NCBI GenBank assembly: GCA_002205965.3
Contig: NADL03000013.1
Span: forward strand, 186,001-250,000
Length of the DNA stretch: 64,000 bases
From: Kappaphycus alvarezii
Taxonomy: Eukaryota > Rhodophyta > Florideophyceae > Gigartinales > Solieriaceae
Reading direction: 5' to 3'
Below, piece by piece: positions 10,472-20,457 of this stretch (within the stretch, counting starts at the first letter, position 1; every line of letters starts with the position of its first letter). The position numbers and the translations under genes were made by a program. The notes beneath the pieces are model-generated. The model was not told the origin of the DNA, made no database searches, and was given only the letters and a program-made list of their open reading frames with translations.

Positions 10472-13080
10472 ATGAATCATCGAGGAGCTCCGCCCTGCAT
10501 CAGTACCGATGAAAAATGGATTAGAGCTGAAGAAAGAGACACTTATCTATTACAGGCTCGTCAAATGTCTCCGCGCCAAAACGAAATCGCTTGCAAGGAG
10601 ATCGAAAACATGCTTGATGCAGGAATTATCGCTCTATACTCTTCAGACTGGTCATTTGATGTCATAATTGTGACGAAAAAGGACAGGAAGTCCCTATTCT
10701 ATGTCGACTTACGTGACCTGAACCGACAAATGAAGGATGCCTGCTTGCTGTTGTTCGAGATCAAAGCAAATTCGATGACTTGAAGGGAAGCTCCGTACTT
10801 AAAATCCCGGACCTCTTTGCATGGTATTGGCAGATCCGTATGACCGAATCATGCAAAGGGATTGCTATATTCGTATGCCGCTTTAGCACATTCAAGTTCG
10901 AGGTGATATCCTTTGGTCTGATGAACGCGCCGTCTACAATCCAGGCAATGATGGATTACATCTTGAAAGATATAATATTTACTCTAGTGTACCCGGACGA
11001 CGTCGTTTTGTTCTCCAAGAGGAGCATTTTCGACACCTTCCCATCGTCTTCGAAGTTATTGGAAAGGCGGGACTCAAGTTAAAAATCAAGAAGTGTGCCT
11101 TAACAAAGTCTAGTTTCAAGCTTCTCGGCCGTTTCGTCAACAAAAGAGTTCACGAAGATAAAAATAAGACCAGCACCATCAAGAAGGCACCAGTACCAAG
11201 AAAAACGTCTGAGCTACGGTGCTTCCTCGGCTTAGCAGGCTACTATCGCCGCTTCATCAAGGACGTCGCAGGTATATCTGCCGCTCTTCATGCCGCAACT
11301 TCGGGAAAGAAGAAGTTAAATTTCGTAGAAGAGATGAGGGATCCTTAGAGGTGCTAAAAGAGAAACTAACATCATCGTCGGTGCTGGCTTTCCCTGACTA
11401 CGCGCGCTGTTCATCGTGGAAACGGATGGCTCAAGTTTCGCCGTGGGAGCAGTAATTTTTCAGAAGAACGAAAATGGAAAGGTGAACCCGTGTAATATAT
11501 GCAAGTCGCACCATGAACTCCGCCTAGCTGAACCATTCCCCGTTTGACAGGGAAGCTCTTGCATTCATCTCCGCACTAAGTAAGTTCCGAGTTTATTTGA
11601 TTTCGACAGAGCCCTTCAAATTCGTAACCGACCATCAGGCCCTTCAGCAAACCTTTAAGAATTGCGACGTTCACGGAATACTGGCACAATGGCTACACTT
11701 TCTAGTCGAGTACGAGTTTAGGTGGAATATAGCCGGGAAAAAGAATTTATCTGCCAACGATCTTTCACGCGTAGTGCAATAATCGCTCCGAGGAGCACCA
11801 AATTTCGACGAAGGAGACCTTTTTGTCGCGGTGCATTCTGTACGTTCGGCAGAGAGTGCCGCGATAGAACCGTATTTTGTTGATGTCGCTCGCTACTTTG
11901 AAGGGCATAGTATTCAAGGACAAGATATATCCAAGCGCCGTTCGATAAAACGCACCGCAAAATATTTCATGGTATGGGAAGGACACTTGCTGAGGCGTAC
12001 GAAGAATTTACTCCGCGCGATATCGGTAATTAAGGACAGGCCCGGTGTTCTGAAGACATTATATAATAAACCTTGGCACTGACATTGGATACAACAAAAA
12101 AATTAGTTGTCGACCGACATTGGTGGCCTCAAGTCCATCGGGACGTTACGTATCACGTGAAAAGCTGCAAGGGATGTCAAAAGGCCAATAATCTTATCCC
12201 TTATCGAAATGCATTGATCATTCCGCTCACGAATATGTTCGAAAACTACTCTATAGACTTCACTGGCACATTACCAAGGTCTAAAGTTAGAAAAAAAATC
12301 TTTCTTATCGCCGTCGACCATTTGACGGGCTGTACGATTGCAGCCGCAATGAAGAACGCATCCGAGGAGTTGTGACGGCATTTTTGGAAAAAAAGATCAT
12401 TTCCCTTTTTGGTCCCCCGAAACCCATTGTATCTGACTGTGTCGGATGTTTCACAGCTGCTACTCTCGTCTAATTTATGGAAAAGAATGGAGTCGAGTGG
12501 AACACCGTCCAGGCCTATGTCCCGATGTCAAACGGCTGAGCCGAAAGGATGGCGCGAACTATCAAGGCTGCATTGAAGAAGACTATAATCAGACTGGGTG
12601 CCGACTAAGAACAGTTCCTTACCAAATTCCTGTATAGTTACCGCCGCTGACACTTCGGAACAGGTGCATCGCCTTTCGAACTCGTTTTCGGAGTGGTATC
12701 ACGCATAGATCCGTCTAACTCCGCTTAACTGATACAAAAACTTCAGCAGAGTATCGCCAGCTGTAGATATTTGCTGCTTCGGGGTTTCAGGCGACAAGAA
12801 CCTACACGCAGCTGCAGCAGCTTGAAAAGGTGGGTAAGGCAGGGCAGTACCGAGAGCTTTACGTTGAAAATTGAGTCCTAATGGCGCATGGACGAGCCCT
12901 TACGTCAGTCAAGGGGCCTGCTTTCCGGCCTCGTTTTTTCGGACCGTGTCGCATATGGAAAGCAGCGCATCCGCGTTATTGGCTACCTTCTTATTTTGGT
13001 ATGTATTTTTGGCGAGCCATACATGCAAGACGCTAGATTATGTATATTCTGCGTCCTATGTCCTTTAAAAATTAACTCAT
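10472..13080 (+). pseudogene. Gypsy-1 RT, RNase H and integrase remnants
   Basis: RT fragments at 10472-11082 include SFGLMNAPSTIQ and YPDDVVLFS (a YPDD catalytic box). RNase H traces lie at 11219-11782, including VTDHQALQQTF. The integrase zinc-binding part and core follow at 12073-12375 (VKSCKGCQK, YSIDFTGTLP, LIAVDHLTG) and run on in other frames past SNG*AER near 12540. Near 12900-13060 a frame gives HPRY and RAIHARR, matching the GPY-type module of Gypsy-2. Frame changes are many and stops are present, so no product is possible. Confidence 0.8.
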
Positions 13081-13519
13081 AAGGTTCCCGTTGGCAATCT
13101 CAAGGCCTTTTCCCACGGTAGACTTTTTTTGGCAGTTTGGTTTCTCTTCGCCATTCTAATGGTCCATGTAGAGATTTTCGGATGGGTCGGAAGCCGTGGG
13201 AACCTCTGCTTGTACTAACGGGAATGGACCAGTCCTGAGGGCTTTCGATGACCTGAACCGATGAGTGTTACTAACATAGACGGCACATGTGGAAGTCAAA
13301 GGAGCTTGTGGGATGATGTGGACGCGTGTTGACGAAAGACTGTAGAGTGGTATAGAGCTAAGACAAACTATTTGAAGGTTGAAGGACGGGGAGCGCGAGA
13401 GAGGTCTGAGAGCGAGTAGAGGTCGAGTAATCTCAGGGAACTCACTAATATACTGTAGTCGTGTTCAAGTGTGAGGGCGGGGTTGTGTTATGGTTCCTGA
13501 GTTAGTCAACTACTATAAT

Positions 13520-13701
13520 TTAGAGTTGTTTTTCTATTTCTTCTACATCATTTTAGTTTTGTTATTAATGTCGGCCCCGCGTCGTGTGGTCTGTAACGTT
13601 CAGCCACACCCGCGAATGACATATAGATAAAAAGTACCGGCCGTTGGTGGCGGCGGGGAACGGGGATAAGCGACACGACACACCACAGAAACTCCCCTTC
13701 C
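13520..13701 (+). repeat. Gypsy-1 3' LTR, part 1 (before Harbinger-2)
   Basis: This aligns with 8655-8857 of the 5' LTR up to CCCCTTCCTA. The alignment stops at the Harbinger-2 insertion point and resumes at 16004. Confidence 0.75.
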
Positions 13702-13966
13702 TAAGGGCCCTTCTACATTGAAAAATAGAAGAAAATGGGCCGTGTGTATTCAGACACGGTGCATGCCCAGTTTTGTCAATAGGACTTTTCCACTGGTACG
13801 AGGGCAGGTCCATTCCAATGTAGAAGCACCATCCCAAAAACCGCGCCAAACCAAAACACCAAGACCTTCTTGAGATCTTCTCGCGTCAATTATGCTGGAC
13901 TTTATCCTATAAAAGCTGGTCTTATCATGTCCGTGTTCCTCACACACTCGCTCCGATCTCACAACA

Positions 13967-14662
13967 ATGGCTCCTACTGTTACACCAAGCCCCCCCTCCA
14001 TGTTCACTCCGCCAACAGACTTAAACGAAGCCACGAACACATCTCACCCACAGCAGTCTCACGCACCAAATGCTTCCCCCCTATTCAGTTCCCAACCGCA
14101 TCTCATGAACAACAGACCTCTGTCAATAATGCACCCAAACAACAACGCAATACAGACAACCACCACTATGACCAAGACACTGTTTTGATTCTTCTTTATG
14201 ATGAAGCGCGCAGGTTATGGAGATCGCAAACATAAAAAAGCGTTGAAGGATGTTTTCATTAGCACGTCAAAACTCGCTGAGAAGGAGCATGGTATGATGC
14301 GGTCACCAAAGGCATGGCAAAAAAATTTAGTAAAATATCTGAGTCTGGTAGGGATGGAGATGACCCAGACCTTTTTGATAAGCCCGACTTTTAGGAGCAA
14401 ATGATTGAGCTTGAACGCGGCAAGGCCCGTCACGACCCCTGTGCTGTGCTTTGCTGCGAAAGTGGTAGTGTTGTGAGTGATGAACCGTTAACAAGTACAC
14501 GGAAGAAAGCCAAAGTGTCACATACAACTTTTTTGGAGTATTTTTTTTAGAACAAGCTAAACGCCGTGATTTGCTTATGGCGGAGATTAAGAGAAGCAAC
14601 GAGGAGAAGGCCAAACTGCGGAAAGTCATCGAACGCTTGGTTGACAAGATGTATAGGCTACA
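13967..14662 (+). pseudogene. Harbinger-2 ORF1-type protein, frameshifted
   Basis: The ATG at 13967 opens a Pro/Thr/Asn/His-rich N-terminal region ending near 14188. Protein-like sequence continues in other frames: DEARRLWRSQ near 14200, a KAMAKKFSKI-like stretch near 14310, and the helical stretch EQMIELERGKARHD near 14400. A Lys/Glu-rich tail runs to about 14660. By position and composition it is the accessory DNA-binding partner of the transposase. At least three frame changes and several stops break it. I cannot name a DNA-binding fold with certainty. Confidence 0.55.
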
Positions 14663-14863
14663 CTTGTGCTATTTTTTCAATTGCATAGCAAAGCAATGCA
14701 TCACGTTGTTTCTTTCCGGCATTCATTTCGGCTGAAACCGTGTCTTCTTCACCGACTTCATCTTACGGTGATAAGTGGTCCTCCGTGTCTTCAACATAAA
14801 TACAGAGATTATGCAGCAGCATGCATGACAGGCACACGAAGGAAATTACATCCTCGTGATATA

Positions 14864-15944
14864 CTATATACCATCCTTGAGAACTTTATAGCGATTCTTT
14901 AACATAACAAATGCGCATTCAATAGGCTTACGAGTCTGGGATGCAAAATCGTCCCATGTCTTGAGGATAGGGTTGGCTTTCATTTCTGATTGAGAGGGGC
15001 TTTTCACCATATTGACGTCTAAAGTAAATGCACAGTCTCCCATCAGATAGGGGCGTACTTTTAATGTTAGCAATCATCAGATCCGGAATGTCCGCTCCAA
15101 TCCACAATCCATCCTGAATTTTCTTCTTCAATGATGACAGAGAATATATGGTGGAGTCACTCAAAACCCAGGGCCTGCCAATATCCGCAAATGTGAACCT
15201 TCGATCCACCGATACCACCGCAAAAATTACGGTGGTCGTTAAGCCTTTGTAGAAGCGATACTCTTAGTATTGTTCTTCAGGACAGGCAGTTCATGGAATA
15301 TGGGTGCCATCGATTGCACCAACGCAGTATGGCAACCCCTTGATGATTTTAAATCCGTCCGTCACTTGAGCACGTTCTTGTTCTGTAGTTAGGATCCGAA
15401 GCTCCTGGTCATAGGTAGAACAGATAACTTGCGACACGAATTTTACAGCCTTCAATACTGTGCTGGGACCAATCCCTAGTTGGCTTCCTACGGCCTCGCT
15501 CGTCGCGCCAACACAGTACATAAGAAATGCAGATAAGTGTAGCTCAGGGGCCAGAGGGGCACGGTAATTAGTTGCTGCACAGGTAAGATTTGTGGGTGTG
15601 TCTCGCATTACTCTCTCAAACAGAGTGAGAGGGATACGGAAAAGAGATCTCCAAGACCCGTTGGCAATAAAGCTTGGTCGCATCACGTAGTTGAAAAACC
15701 AAACACTGTCGTTGCGAATGTGCTGCCAAATTCTCCCCGCTGTGCCATGTCGTCGCTCGTTTGGGACTAAAGTGAGTGCCAAAGCAGCGCTTTCACTACT
15801 AAGAGAAATAGCGGCATGCTCTTCCGGCTCGCCATCAATTGCCATGAGTGCCTGGGTCGCTTCAAAAGCGACCCAAAAACTTTGTCCATTTTTTTGGAAC
15901 TGTGGACTGCGGCGTCGTGTCATGTGGAAAGGGGAAATCGACAA
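14864..15944 (-). pseudogene. Harbinger-2 DDE transposase, broken
   Basis: From the ATG at 15944, a 217-codon frame runs through a helix-turn-helix-like region (VGSQLGIGPSTVLKAVKFV) to YCVGAIDGTHIP, the first catalytic Asp. It then meets a TGA where the family has Trp, and a TAA eight codons on. The same frame continues with YKGLTTTVIFAVV and FADIGRP to about 15070. An extra A in an A-run then shifts it to the frame holding YLMGDCAFTLD (second Asp) and RKPIECAFVMLKNRYKVL (third residue, Glu). It ends at 14864. Two stops and one shift inactivate it. Confidence 0.85.
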
Positions 15945-16003
15945 ATTTCAGGGTAAACTCGACAGCATGCGCCGTGCGCTGTCTCAATGGAAAGAAGGCC
16001 TAA

Positions 16004-16043
16004 AGGTCGAAACCTTTCACCGTTTTCAATTTCCGACCCTACA
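16004..16043 (+). repeat. Gypsy-1 3' LTR, part 2 (after Harbinger-2)
   Basis: AGGTC...TTTCACCGTTTT...GACCCTACA aligns with the last 40 bases of the 5' LTR (GGGTC...TATCACAGTTTTT...GACCCTATCA), ending in CA at 16043. This places the Gypsy-1/host-island boundary. Confidence 0.7.
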
Positions 16044-16440
16044 GTATCGTACTGCACCGTACGCATGGTACAGTACTGTACGTACAGTACAGTACAGTAC
16101 AGTACGCCTTCAGTGCCTGTAAAATGTCAGCGGGAGACTACAGTATGATACGCTAGCGTGGCACATTGCAATGTGGCAGGTGCTGTAAATTTTCGAGACT
16201 GTAACGCCGTAATACTGTACAGCTCTGTACTGGTTACAGCTGCGCATTGGATGACCACGAATGTGCTCGGTACACATACAGTATTGTACAGAGCAAGGGC
16301 CGAGAAACGGGAAATGATTACTGTATCTTGCGATTGTGTGCGCTAAGCACATCCGTGCTACAACCGGGTGCTTGTTCAATGCCGAATGCCCCACGTACAG
16401 TACTGTACAGTGTGGTGCCGTACAGTACTGTACTGGACGT
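16044..16440. repeat. GTAC/TACAGTA-rich spacer with (GTACA)n microsatellite
   Basis: A pure GTACA repeat lies at 16082-16105. Around it are many self-complementary pieces of the type GTACAGTACTGTAC, at about 16068-16081, 16215-16225, 16270-16285, 16394-16409 and 16421-16435. Similar pieces recur in the spacers at 18960-19020, 19470-19490, 20140-20240 and 26690-26760, all beside the host genes. Function is unknown. It lies about 170-560 bp beyond the 3' end of the next gene. Confidence 0.7.
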
Positions 16441-16609
16441 TTCGATCATTTGCGCAAACGATGACTCACTACCGTACTCGTTCCCTCTTTTCCCACCATC
16501 GCTTGAACGATTTCGTCACCATCGCTTGACCGATTTCGTCTATACGCATTGCGGCGCTGCACTACTTTCTACTTTAAAACTCAACAAAACAAGAGACATA
16601 AACTTATCT

Positions 16610-18642
16610 TCAACTCTCAATCTCATATTCGCTCATCAGCTCTTCAACCTCTACTTTCTCCTCTTCATCTTCATCTTCATCTCATCTCCATCTCCATCGC
16701 ATCCGTTCCCAAACACTCTCCTAGCTCCCGTTCTTCTATTCGGATCCTCCCCTCTACCTCCTCTATGCTTTCCCTCAACATCCCCGCTCTACTCCCCATA
16801 AAATCCTCCTCCGCCTCAATATCTTTGAGAGCATTACAAAGCAACCCCAACCCCTTTTCCAAGTCACGCACCCGCTGCTTCCCCCTTTTACCTTCCGCAC
16901 GTTCCAAGTATGCCCTTCCGCCATCCTCGTTCATCTTTGACAAAACCTTCCCCTCCACTTCGCCTCTTCCTTTTCCGGCTTTGCTTGAAACGAAACACTC
17001 TCGCCCTAAACTTCTCTGATCGTATCACAACATCATTCGCCGTGAATTCCTCCCTTACCTGACACGCTGCGTACTTATTCCCACACACACGCCCCCCTTC
17101 CGCTCTTCACCCTTCGCCTATGTCTCAGAAACCGTAGTAATACTTCCATCTGCTTCATCTCATACTCTATCCATCTCCACCCACGCTCCCTTCCGACATC
17201 ATCAGTATGCCCAATGCCTTTCCGTACATATCAATCGCCAGAAGCATCCTCTCACACGCTGGCTCCTGACGGCTCCCTGCGTACATATCCCCCATCGCAA
17301 CCGCCATTCTTCCTCCAAATGATAATGCGTAAACGCGCAAAACGCTATCTGTGCCTGTTTCGCATGATCCTCAACCTTTCTTTCATACCCCTCACCCTTG
17401 ATCCGTAACAACATAATTAACTCCAAACATTCAACTCCCCAGCCATTCGCGGTCTGTTTTTCTCCCTGCCTTTGATCAAAAACAGCGCCGCTCGACAGTG
17501 GCGCAGCACTTCTCAGCGTCTACATTCCTCGTCTTGCTGGTAATAATGGCCAACGCACGATGCGCACTCGCTCGCGTATCGGGATGCACAGTCGTATTTT
17601 CAATATCCTCCAAGCCGCGCTCCACAGCTTCCATCAAAATGCGACGTGTCCCGTCGCTATCATCCAATCCTGACAATGGTCCACGCCCGGTGAAATATCT
17701 CCGTCGGTGTCCCTTTGTCCCGCAACCAATATTCAACAAACACACAAAATAAACGTGGCCGTACACAAAGCCCTCCACACGTTAGTACTTATTATCCGCC
17801 CCTTTGGCCCTCTACCTCGGTATTCATTCATCCACCAGATACGCCTCATCAACTTACCTTCCTTGAGTCGCTTCTGCCACCATTCCTCATTATCCTCATC
17901 TGTCACATCGCTCTCCGCCGCACCACCCCCAACACTTTCATCAACACTTCCCCCAACAATACCTCGCTCTCATCGTCACTGCTCCCCGCACCCAAACTCC
18001 CTGTCCCACTCCCAGATCCACTCCCCGACCCGCTCCCACTACCAGCTCCACTTTCACTCGACCTTGCACTCCCTCCACCCGCCCCCTACTTGGTTGCTCT
18101 CCGCCCAAAGTAACCAACACCATCATATTCGAGCTATAATCATGCAACTGAATCGACCTTCCCCTTGTCGCCATAGACGCCGTCAGCATTCCCTCTCACA
18201 AAATCCTGTCTTAATCCTCCCCCCCCCTACCCTACTTCCATTCCCATTCCCCGCCTCCACCTCCCCACCTCCACCCCCGCTCCGGCCACTCTGCCCCCAC
18301 CCGTCCGACACGCACACGCCCCATTGGTAGAAGTATGTTGCGGCGTAGTTTGCGGCGTCAACGTATCTACCCGCGAATAAGACGCCATATCCACATGTTC
18401 AAATCCCGGTCGATTCAAACGACGTGGCGGTGTCGAAGTGCGAGATGCACCAGACACACATGGCAAACACATGATCGCCGCTTTGCACGACGAACCGGTG
18501 ACGATTTGCGCGCCGTCGTGGCCGTGGTGCTTATGGCGTCCGTTGGCGTCATGAGTGACGGGTTTCGACTTGGTGGGCCGGAACGAGTGGGGGATATTGA
18601 GCGCGTCGAACGACGGCGGGAAAAGATGCGCGAGAGAGGCAT
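16610..18642 (-). CDS. Host gene: helical-repeat-like protein of unknown function, frames broken
   Basis: This is my best reading of a ~670-codon gene on the minus strand whose protein-like segments lie in successive frames. The ATG at 18640-18642 opens an Arg/Ser/Thr/Pro-rich N-terminus, after which the frame changes near 18460. A Gly/Ser dipeptide repeat follows around 18010-18060, then an acidic stretch and a segment with Trp and Lys/Arg near 17860. Alpha-helical segments follow (GTRRILMEAVERGLEDIE near 17640, KVEDHAKQAQIAFCAF near 17360, MLLAIDMYGKALGILMM near 17240, YLERAEGKRG near 16900, ALKDIEAEEDF near 16810). Their A..A.Y..AL spacing recalls TPR repeats. The tail is acidic (DEDEDEEEKVEVEELM), with a TGA at 16610-16612. 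The frame changes may be sequencing undercalls, as in the kinase gene; introns are possible. Plus-strand frames here are shadows. I do not recognise the family. Confidence 0.5.
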
Positions 18643-19451
18643 GTTGCGTTTCGCGGGGTGCGAGGTGTAGGAGAGGGGAAGTCTCGAATTAAAGAGCGCA
18701 GCTGGGTGAAGATTGCAGGGGGGGATAAAGCGGGAGGGCTGGGAATGGAGCGGGAATAGGGAGATTTATGGGGGATGAAGCTGCGTGAGGGGGGTAATCG
18801 GATCCGGCATGGATTTCGGATGCGTGACGAGTTTTAAGAGCGCCTGCCAGCAGCAATGTAAATATCGGAGGACAGTCGAGGCGAGGCTTGTGCAAAATCT
18901 TACCTCTGACTCATATTTTGACCCTCCTCGACCTGATTGAACACTGTGAAATAGACATATGTACAGTACAGTCCTGTGCAATTGCCATTCTGTCCCCTGC
19001 TGTGCTGTGCGATACACTGTACTACGCGGTAGAGTGAATCACTTCGGCAATTAACAGAGGCACTTTCTGCAACAATGTTGATCCATTTACCATTATTCAT
19101 TCTTCATTTTCATTCAATAATTAAATGGAATGGACAAGTTGAAGCGAGTGGTAGTTTCGAGGCTTTCCTGAAGATAGAGTGAACTCCTTTTACAGATGTA
19201 CTCTTACGACATTTGTACAAGTGGACGTCCTGTAAGTATTGAATCAACAGCATCATCAAAACACAAGGGGCACCAGTGGCGTTCTCAACTACCCTTCAAG
19301 GGTACTTTCAAAACGCCCAACGATCTTCGTCGTGCTACGTTGTATAACCCTTTCATAGATAGACATGTGCTGTACACATGTACATTCGTGCACAAGGGGG
19401 AAACATTAATTGATTCCCCTCAAACCATTGCAGGGGAACGATTTCCCACAG

Positions 19452-19515
19452 TATCATATTGAGTAGTGTACTGCACAGTACAGTACTGCTATGCAATACA
19501 CTACTCAATATGATA
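19452..19515. repeat. Long inverted repeat (hairpin 1)
   Basis: The arm TATCATATTGAGTAGTGTA at 19452-19470 is matched exactly by its complement at 19497-19515. After one unpaired base on each side, TGCA pairs with TGCA. The loop contains the GTAC-type sequence CAGTACAGTACTG. The arm is about 19+4 bp. Hairpin 2 follows within three bases. Confidence 0.85.
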
Positions 19516-19517
19516 TA

Positions 19518-19562
19518 TATTCAGTTTTCGACCTTATCCAGGATAAGGTCGAAAACTGAATA
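19518..19562. repeat. Perfect 22-bp-arm palindrome (hairpin 2)
   Basis: The arms are perfectly complementary over 22 bp around a single central A at 19540; the left arm runs 19518-19539. No mismatch is seen. As RNA or single-stranded DNA it would need a few opened central pairs to fold. It may be a foldback element, a terminator-like structure, or an artefact of read-through joining. Confidence 0.85.
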
Positions 19563-20457
19563 CTGTATGTAGAGAGCAAGGTTATCCTAACACCGTAAAA
19601 AAATGTGCAGTATGTCATGAATTGATTACACAGAGTTAGAGGAAACTGGGACCTCTATTCACAAAAACAGATTCTCAATATACAAGGCGGCTTTTAGTAA
19701 GGCTTCCCACCTTTTAAGGCTGCCGAAATAAATTCGGTAGACTTTTCACACGTGTATCGCCAAGTAAGAGCTTTTGAATTCTATAAGCTCCCTATTTGCA
19801 TCCCGGAGTCCCCGACCAGTGGAAGGTCAACACAAGTACGGAATGGAATAGTAGGTACAGGATTTACATGGATGTTGTTGACAACGGCTGTTGAGCTTCG
19901 GGCTTGGAGGCTGCGGTTTCATGTATGGCACAAACGCTATTTTGCATAAATCAGGCGTACTGAGTGAAGACCGAGGTCGTGCAAAACGTTTTACTGCATT
20001 GGACATGTCATGCAATGTACCTACGGACAGCAGTGAGCAGAATTGTCCTAACCAAGTGACCACACAAACTTGAATACCGTACTTTGAACAGTTCTTTCTG
20101 TACAGCACGATGCACTTCCAAATGCATATCGCAACGTGAGGTACAGTAGCCTGCGCAGCAGAGGACACGGATTCTGCTCCCATCCCGCTGAACTTAGTAC
20201 GGTACTGAGCTGTACGGTACAGTATCAACAGTACTCACAGCGCTTTTGTCAAGGTCTCCGATTCCGCGATGCTAATCCCTCTGCGCAACGGGAGCTTTGT
20301 GCATCAACTACAAGCTTCGGCGTGCCACTTCTCGCAAGTCAAGTTACAGCATCGTGTTCACTCACTTCCGTCATTCTCAGTACTTACCCCACCCTCTCCT
20401 GGCTATCGACTTTCCTCTCTGGGCCACTCGAGCTATCGGGCAGAGCGCTAGACCTGC

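Larger units (their letters stand above)
13705..16000. mobile_element. Harbinger-2: PIF/Harbinger transposon inserted in Gypsy-1 3' LTR
   Basis: The element is 2,296 bp with a 3-bp TAA target duplication (13702-13704 and 16001-16003), the usual TWA target of this superfamily. Its ends are diverged inverted repeats: GGGCCCTTCTACATTGA on the left, and GGCCTTCTTTCCATTGA when the right end is read on the minus strand. The Gypsy-1 5' LTR supplies the unoccupied site: CTAGGGTC there corresponds to CTAA[element]TAAAGGTC here. Inside are a plus-strand ORF1 and a minus-strand transposase, convergent as in Harbinger-1. Confidence 0.85.
8655..16043 (+). mobile_element. Gypsy-1: old Ty3/Gypsy retrotransposon, split by Harbinger-2
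   Basis: Diverged LTR segments lie at 8655-8883 and 13520-13701 plus 16004-16043. Between them is a full Gypsy gene order (gag, protease, RT, RNase H, integrase), heavily frameshifted. The element is a distant relative of Gypsy-2: the same primer-binding site, and similar gag, protease, integrase and GPY-type module. The 5' LTR start upstream of 8655 is not resolved, so the element is longer on the left than shown. Confidence 0.8.
18643..20457. other. Intergenic spacer between the two host genes
   Basis: It holds the presumed promoter of the minus-strand gene at 18642 (a C/T-rich stretch on the minus strand just upstream of the ATG). It also holds TACAGTA/GTAC motifs near 18960-19020 and 20140-20240, and two large palindromes at 19452-19562. 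Several 60-130 codon frames on both strands show no domain character. I see no RNA gene. Confidence 0.5.

Noticed and set aside
16247-17019. Plus-strand frames of 156-184 codons
   Set aside because: They are Ser/Pro/Leu-rich mirror images of the minus-strand Lys/Glu/Arg-rich coding segments, i.e. shadows.
18395-18425. tRNA-like T-arm (GGGATTTGAAC on the minus strand)
   Set aside because: No acceptor stem, D-arm or anticodon arm could be found around it.
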